A stretch of 6,992 nucleotides of DNA. It comes from Candidatus Woesearchaeota archaeon. GTDB taxonomy: Archaea; Nanobdellota; Nanobdellia; Woesearchaeales; ARS49. Below the pieces are notes generated by a model. It was not told the origin of the DNA, did not search any database, and saw only the letters and a list, made by a program, of their open reading frames with translations. The DNA is taken from NCBI GenBank assembly GCA_016203265.1, contig JACQNB010000097.1, positions 1 through 6,992 of the forward strand, in the 5' to 3' direction. Made by a program: the position numbers and the translations under genes. Shown one piece after another: positions 1 to 4,148 of the stretch; positions within the stretch are counted from its first letter, which is position 1, and the number at the start of each line of letters is the position of its first letter.

Positions 1-12
1 CATACACGAACG

Positions 13-855
13 ATGAAACGCAAAGTCATCAAATTGGCGCAGCAGACGCTCGTCGTTTCGTTGCCGGCAGCGTGGTGCAAACAGCACGGCGTGAAGAAAG
101 GGGATGAACTCAACTGCGAACCCTCTGCAGGCAAATTGGTCGTGATGCCTCAAACACCCGCGACATCGGAAGTCGTGCTTGACGGCGACGCCTGGGGCGA
201 CGTCATCAAGTACGTCCTGCTCGAAACCTACAAAGCAGGCCATGACCGCGTCCGGATTACCGCACGCAAACCAGACACGGTGCGGCACGTCCAATACACG
301 CTTTCTCATCTGCTTGGCTTCCACCTCATCGAGCAGACCAAAGGCAGCCTGCTTATCGAAGACATCACGCGACCAGACCAGGATATCCACAAGCTCACGC
401 GACGCACGCTGCTCTTGGTCAAAAGCATGCTCGAAGATGGCATTGTCGCACTGGAAAACAACGACCATGCCACGCTCGCGGCGTTACAACAGCGCGATGT
501 CGAAATCAACAAGCTCAGCGCGCTCTGCATACGCACGCTGGCGAAGATGCCGTTGTCGGACAGGCGTATGCACACCTATTTTTATCAGCTTGAACAACTC
601 GCGGACGACATCAAGGAAACATTTCCTAAGCTGACAAGTTGGCATATTCCCGCGCTCAAGCAGACGCTCGTCCTGATGGATGGCGTATATCGCTTCTTTT
701 TCGAACGCACACTGGAAAACGCCAAGCACGTTGCCAACGCGTACGTCGCTGCACGCGCATCAAACCTTCCTGAATTGCAATCACTCATAAAAAAGACGGT
801 GTCCCTGCAAGAACTTTTTTTGAACGACATCAAGGAGCACCATGGAACTGCGTGA
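13..855 (+). CDS. AbrB-PhoU fusion, archaeal phosphate-uptake-regulator-like protein
   Basis: This 280-residue protein is probably a DNA-binding regulator of the archaeal PhoU type. Residues 1-47 have the form of a SpoVT/AbrB swapped-hairpin domain: a basic start (MKRKVIK), the LVVSLPAAW segment, and the VKKGDEL turn. Residues 50-116 form a mixed linker domain with a Leu-Gly-Phe element near 101-103. Residues 120-275 are helical and PhoU-like. The helix around 191-203 has E194 and D198 in the spacing of the PhoU metal-binding E-x3-D-x3-N motif, but the expected Asn is E202. In the known family such proteins tie phosphate transporter activity to gene control; no pst gene is visible here, so the role in phosphate is inferred. 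The ATG at 13 matches the usual family start. Only 12 bases precede it, and they show no ribosome binding site. The 3' end overlaps the kinase gene by 14 bases. Confidence 0.92.
   Translation: MKRKVIKLAQQTLVVSLPAAWCKQHGVKKGDELNCEPSAGKLVVMPQTPATSEVVLDGDAWGDVIKYVLLETYKAGHDRVRITARKPDTVRHVQYTLSHLLGFHLIEQTKGSLLIEDITRPDQDIHKLTRRTLLLVKSMLEDGIVALENNDHATLAALQQRDVEINKLSALCIRTLAKMPLSDRRMHTYFYQLEQLADDIKETFPKLTSWHIPALKQTLVLMDGVYRFFFERTLENAKHVANAYVAARASNLPELQSLIKKTVSLQELFLNDIKEHHGTA
832..837 (+). promoter_or_regulatory. Ribosome binding site of the kinase gene
   Basis: AAGGAG lies inside the 3' end of the PhoU-like gene, four bases before the ATG at 842. It supports that start and suggests translation coupled to the upstream gene. 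Confidence 0.7.
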
Positions 856-1693
856 AGGTGACGTTTTTCATCATCGGTACACTATTGAACGTTTCATCGG
901 GCGTGGTGCCGCAAAGATCGTTTGGAAAGCATACGATTTGGTTCTGCAACGCGTGGTTGCCTTGAAGATTCTTGCACCACAGAAGTCGGAGGAGCTTGGA
1001 CGTTATCCCCCTGATTTTGAGCATCATATGTTAAGAGAAGCGCGAATGCTTGCCGCGCTGAATAAGGAGGAAGGTATTGTTCAAATCTATGATGCAAACC
1101 TCGATGAAAAAACCAGTCATTTTTATATTGCTGAAGAGCTTATTAACGGCATCACGTTGGAAGATTATCTTCCCTCGATTAAGAGCACATGGCCGAATGC
1201 CATCATCAAGAAACATGTACCTTTGCTTTTTCGCCCGCTTGGTGCCATGGAAAGTCACGGTATCGTCCATGGCGACCTCACGTTTCAAAATATTCTCGTA
1301 ACGAAAGACCTCTTCAAAATCACTGATTTCGGACAATCCGTGCTTGCGTCTCAAGAAACGAGCGTCAGCTCACTCCGATATCAATCTCCTGAGCACGTGC
1401 GGAAAGAACCGCTCACGCATGCCAGCGATGTTTGGCAGGCAGGCGTCATCCTCTACCGTATGTTCACCGGTGAATTTCCATTTGAGATTAATTCTGAACG
1501 CTATGCTGCCGCATCCGGTCTCAAGCGCGAATTAATGCGGGAGCATCTCAAGAAACAGATTCTTACCTCAACGCCACGTCCCCCGAGCTCATTCTATTAT
1601 GGCCCCTACCTCAACGAACTGATTATGCGCTGTCTTGAAAAAGACCCAGTTGATCGTCTCAGAAAAATACCATTGCGACCAGGCGACGTCTAA
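842..1693 (+). CDS. Hanks-type serine/threonine protein kinase, soluble, kinase domain only
   Basis: A 283-residue eukaryotic-like protein kinase that would move phosphate from ATP to Ser/Thr of unknown targets in the cytoplasm. The subdomains appear in order: glycine loop G20-x-G22 with V27; ATP lysine K42 in VALK; helix-C glutamate E66; catalytic loop at 143-150 with D145 and N150; metal-binding DFG at 162-164; Ser-Pro-Glu at 182-184 in place of APE; D196 and G201 of subdomain IX; and R272 of subdomain XI. The loop reads HGDLTFQN, so Gly replaces the HRD arginine and T147 replaces the usual lysine; the other key residues suggest an active enzyme. No membrane helix or sensor domain is present. 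The gene overlaps the AbrB-PhoU gene by 14 bases. Its GC content, about 46% over five counted 60-base samples, is lower than its neighbours', which could mean separate acquisition. Its stop shares bases with the convergent gene. Confidence 0.94.
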   Translation: MELREGDVFHHRYTIERFIGRGAAKIVWKAYDLVLQRVVALKILAPQKSEELGRYPPDFEHHMLREARMLAALNKEEGIVQIYDANLDEKTSHFYIAEELINGITLEDYLPSIKSTWPNAIIKKHVPLLFRPLGAMESHGIVHGDLTFQNILVTKDLFKITDFGQSVLASQETSVSSLRYQSPEHVRKEPLTHASDVWQAGVILYRMFTGEFPFEINSERYAAASGLKRELMREHLKKQILTSTPRPPSSFYYGPYLNELIMRCLEKDPVDRLRKIPLRPGDV

Positions 1694-2157
1694 CGGCACA
1701 AATCCAACCTGACCTGCAGCGCGCCTCCGGGCGTCGGGACGGGATTGGTGCTTGATTCACGCTCGCCCGAACAGTCGCCGGACGCGAACGTCAGCTGTTC
1801 CACGTTGTACGCGCCCGTGATCGAAAACTGGTAGCTCCGTTTCCACGTCTCGAGCGTGCCGGCGAGCATCTGGCCGATGGCGTCCTGGGCCTGCGCGCAC
1901 GAGTCTCCCGCAGGGCATTCCAAACGATTCAACACCGCACAATCTTGCAATAATTCCGTCACGCTGGCGTCGTTGCATGGCGTCGTCGTGCCCAGCATCG
2001 CCGTAATCAGGCTGGCCGCAAGCTGCGACTCCTTGTATTCCTGCGCCACGTTCGAGGCCGGCGCGCGCAAGACGAACATCACGGCGAACAGGACACCGAG
2101 CATGATCAACACGACGATGATGGCAAGACCGAGGATTTCCATCTGCCCTCTAGCCAT
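1690..2157 (-). CDS. Pilin-like single-helix surface protein, 155 residues, six cysteines
   Basis: No named family is recognised. The protein opens with a short basic head and an Arg-Gly-Gln motif (R3-G4-Q5), then a hydrophobic helix at about 8-30, followed by an extracytoplasmic domain of about 125 residues. Six cysteines (61, 73, 81, 87, 129, 154) all lie outside the helix and could form three disulphides. The head resembles archaeal class III (pilin/archaellin) signal peptides, but the Glu sits two residues after the Gln (E7) rather than four. It could therefore be a processed pilin-like subunit or a plain N-terminal membrane anchor. I recall similar Thr-Thr-Thr-x-Cys proteins in DPANN genomes but know no function. 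This is the last gene of the minus-strand chain. It overlaps the upstream gene by 8 bases, yet has its own strong ribosome binding site. Confidence 0.85.
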   Translation of the reverse strand: MARGQMEILGLAIIVVLIMLGVLFAVMFVLRAPASNVAQEYKESQLAASLITAMLGTTTPCNDASVTELLQDCAVLNRLECPAGDSCAQAQDAIGQMLAGTLETWKRSYQFSITGAYNVEQLTFASGDCSGERESSTNPVPTPGGALQVRLDLCR

Positions 2158-2638
2158 ACGCCTTCACCTCAAGATAGCCGAAACCATAATCGCCCTGACG
2201 AGCGTCGTACAAAAGCAGCGGAATCTGCAACACCGTGACCGACCCGTCCCGTTGCCGGTCGTACAACACGATCGTCGACGGAACCGGATACACGCCGTAT
2301 ACGGTCAAGGTGCTATACTCGAACGTCTTGAAATATTCAATCAGCGCGTTCTCGTCGGCCGTCACGAGCGCGCCGAACTTCTGCGCCTTCAGGATGTCGA
2401 AGCAGTTGTCGCGCTGCACGTTCACGAACGAACAGTCCAGCTCGGGCAAATGCAATGATTTCTGCGACACCTGGATGGCGCGCAGCTGTCCTGTCTTGTC
2501 CAGCTCGCGCATCAGCGAGTTCTCCTGCAGCTTGAAGTAAAAACTTGCGCCGAAAATGAGGAAAAAGAAGAACACCACGAGCACGGCGAGCGTCTCGAAC
2601 ATCTTCACCTGTCCGCGGTTCAGTAGAGGGTCGGGCAT
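2150..2638 (-). CDS. Pilin-like single-helix surface protein, 162 residues, one cysteine pair
   Basis: Function not recognised. Residues 1-10 end in Arg-Gly-Gln (R8-G9-Q10). A Phe-rich hydrophobic helix follows at about 16-36, with four Phe in a row at 23-26 and a Glu at 15. The outer domain of about 125 residues is predicted mixed alpha/beta. It has only two cysteines, C69 and C79, in a Leu-Pro-Glu-x-Asp-Cys context; these could form one disulphide. The ATG at 2638 was chosen because the next in-frame ATG, at residue 13, would remove the Arg-Gly-Gln motif shared by its three neighbours. Upstream of it there is no convincing ribosome binding site, only a weak GAG, so translation is probably coupled: the preceding gene ends 19 bases inside this one. 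It is probably anchored in the envelope with the other proteins of the chain. Confidence 0.84.
   Translation of the reverse strand: MPDPLLNRGQVKMFETLAVLVVFFFFLIFGASFYFKLQENSLMRELDKTGQLRAIQVSQKSLHLPELDCSFVNVQRDNCFDILKAQKFGALVTADENALIEYFKTFEYSTLTVYGVYPVPSTIVLYDRQRDGSVTVLQIPLLLYDARQGDYGFGYLEVKAYG
2164..2170 (-). promoter_or_regulatory. Strong ribosome binding site of the 155-residue protein gene
   Basis: On the minus strand this reads GAGGTGA, a near-perfect match to the archaeal 16S 3' end. It lies six bases before the ATG at 2157, inside the end of the upstream gene. It fixes the start and suggests that this last gene is translated more strongly than others in the chain. Confidence 0.75.
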
Positions 2639-3669
2639 GATTGTCTCAGCAATGCTTCATTTTCGATATTGAGCGTCGATGCGTGGTCACGCAGCACCAA
2701 TACGTCGGCGTTCAGCGCGCTCGCCTGCGACACCGCAAGCGTCCGGATGGCATCAAGCGTACCAGGATTGTACGGACAGCCCTGCGCAATCAGTTCTGCG
2801 TCGCCACGGAACACTTCCATGCGGTCAGCAAGCACTTTGGACACGTATCCTAGCTTGCGCGAGGCTTCCTGTAGATTGCACCGGAACATCTGCTCGTCCT
2901 CCGCGAATATGGACGCGAACAGCCCCGCGTCACCGACATAATACGCGCGAGCGGCGTCGAATTCCTGCGAACGGAGGTTCTTGCGCTTGTAAAAGTTCAC
3001 ATAGTCAGGCGTGATAAGCGCGGCGCTGATGGTCGTGTCGGAAAACGACTCGTGCAGCTGCAGGCCGCCGAAGTTCGGGTCGATGTTGAGGAAGACGAGC
3101 TTGACCTGCACATAATTCTCGTTGCGCACGCACTCAGGATTCGTGTTGCAGTCGACGTCCGCGAGCGTGATGAAGTCAGCGTTGACCTGCTCGGGAATGA
3201 GGGCCTGCACCTTTGCTTTCAATTGCTGCGATTCCTGCGAGTCGTCCGTGACGAAGAAATACTTGATGCGCTCATTGGTCGCGAACAGGAAGTTCGTCGC
3301 GCGGAACGGGATTTTCCAGTCCAGCGTCCAGAACACGATATCATCCCCTTCAATGCGTTTCGGGGCGAACAGCAGCTTGTCCTTGAAATCGCGCGACACC
3401 TTGCCGATGCTGAACGAACACGTGCACTCGCTCGAGCACGCAAAATCAATCCCTGCCTTCGGCAAATCAAGGCGCTGTGCCGCGCCCTTGGCGACGCTCG
3501 CGCCCGTCGTGATGGCATCCAGCTCATTGACGAGCGAAATGGCGAGCTTCTGCTCGCTGACGTTCTGCTGCTTGACGATGATGCTGAAAAAGAACCCGAG
3601 AATCACGGCGCCCGCGACCAGGATGAAAATCCAGTTGAACTGGATCTCAAGCTGGCCTCTCACTGCCAT
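2620..3669 (-). CDS. Large pilin-like/anchored surface protein, 349 residues, eight cysteines
   Basis: No named domain is recognised. Residues 1-6 give an Arg-Gly-Gln motif (R4-G5-Q6) followed by L-E-I-Q-F-N-W-I-F and a hydrophobic helix at about 12-32. The remaining 315 or so residues should lie outside the membrane. Eight cysteines are present: a close cluster at 78, 82 and 84, a pair at 174 and 180, then 264, 298 and 345. The even number and the outside location suggest disulphides; the 78/82/84 cluster could also bind a metal. The Gln-Leu-Glu...Gln-Phe-Asn-Trp head is one I recall from hypothetical proteins of Woesearchaeota-like archaea. It overlaps the preceding 162-residue gene by 10 bases and the next by 19. 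Its own ribosome binding site is poor (GGTCGGT at best), which favours coupled translation. The role, perhaps a structural or assembly subunit, is inference. Confidence 0.87.
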   Translation of the reverse strand: MAVRGQLEIQFNWIFILVAGAVILGFFFSIIVKQQNVSEQKLAISLVNELDAITTGASVAKGAAQRLDLPKAGIDFACSSECTCSFSIGKVSRDFKDKLLFAPKRIEGDDIVFWTLDWKIPFRATNFLFATNERIKYFFVTDDSQESQQLKAKVQALIPEQVNADFITLADVDCNTNPECVRNENYVQVKLVFLNIDPNFGGLQLHESFSDTTISAALITPDYVNFYKRKNLRSQEFDAARAYYVGDAGLFASIFAEDEQMFRCNLQEASRKLGYVSKVLADRMEVFRGDAELIAQGCPYNPGTLDAIRTLAVSQASALNADVLVLRDHASTLNIENEALLRQSCPTLY

Positions 3670-4148
3670 GGACCGACCAACGCATGGTCTCCCTTCCCTT
3701 CCATGCGCAAGGAGACTTTCCCGTCAATGACCGCCGTGCAGAACCCGCCGTCCTGGGCTTCCACGCGTTCCACCAGCACCGGCGTGTCCGACAACGGCAC
3801 CAAGAACACGTTTTGCGATCCTGACTGCCATGATTCCACGAGCAACGGATGGTCTTCCTGGAATTCGGGCGACGGATCGCAAGAACCCTGCTGATCAGGA
3901 CTGCAGAACACGCACACTTGCCGATGCTTCGGCGGCAAGGTCAGCTCAACGCGCTTCACGCTGCCGAAATCAAGGCTGATGGACTTCACGCTGTTCTTGA
4001 AATCATTCTCGAAATCGATCAGCCCGATCTGCTCGGAACGCTGCGTGAACTGGCTGATGGCCTTGTAGCCATAGACGAGAATCAAGATAAAGATGATGGA
4101 TGCCAACAATAGGACGAACACCTGGCTGAAAATCTGGCCGCGTCTCAT
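3660..4148 (-). CDS. Pilin-like single-helix surface protein, 162 residues, four cysteines
   Basis: Function not recognised. The protein starts Met-Arg-Arg-Gly-Gln, giving the basic-Gly-Gln motif at once, with a Gln (Q9) at the position usually held by Glu in pilins. A hydrophobic helix at about 9-27 runs into a Tyr-Gly-Tyr-Lys element, as if continuing the long N-terminal helix of a pilin. The outer domain has four cysteines: C79 and C82 in a Val-Cys-Val-Phe-Cys segment, C90, and C137. The Gly-Ser-Val-Lys segment at 62-65 followed by a beta strand and two prolines recalls small DPANN membrane proteins I have seen, all without assigned function. It is the first of the four small proteins after the giant surface protein, and the ATGA junction (4-base overlap) makes coupled expression with it very likely. 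Confidence 0.85.
   Translation of the reverse strand: MRRGQIFSQVFVLLLASIIFILILVYGYKAISQFTQRSEQIGLIDFENDFKNSVKSISLDFGSVKRVELTLPPKHRQVCVFCSPDQQGSCDPSPEFQEDHPLLVESWQSGSQNVFLVPLSDTPVLVERVEAQDGGFCTAVIDGKVSLRMEGKGDHALVGPWQ

Noticed and set aside
1..12. Promoter or ribosome binding site before the AbrB-PhoU gene
   Set aside because: Only twelve bases are available, and they contain no Shine-Dalgarno or TATA-like sequence.
1638..1667. T5 runs on the minus strand as an annotated terminator
   Set aside because: Two five-base runs inside a coding gene are too weak to annotate as a site; the idea is kept only as a testable remark.
1856..2458. Plus-strand frame of 200 codons
   Set aside because: It is antisense to two small surface protein genes that have clear helices, motifs and a strong ribosome binding site.
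3052..3894. Long open frame on the plus strand (280 codons)
   Set aside because: It spans antisense parts of two genes in the minus-strand chain, is rich in Arg, Glu and Leu with no recognisable fold, and has no operon logic.
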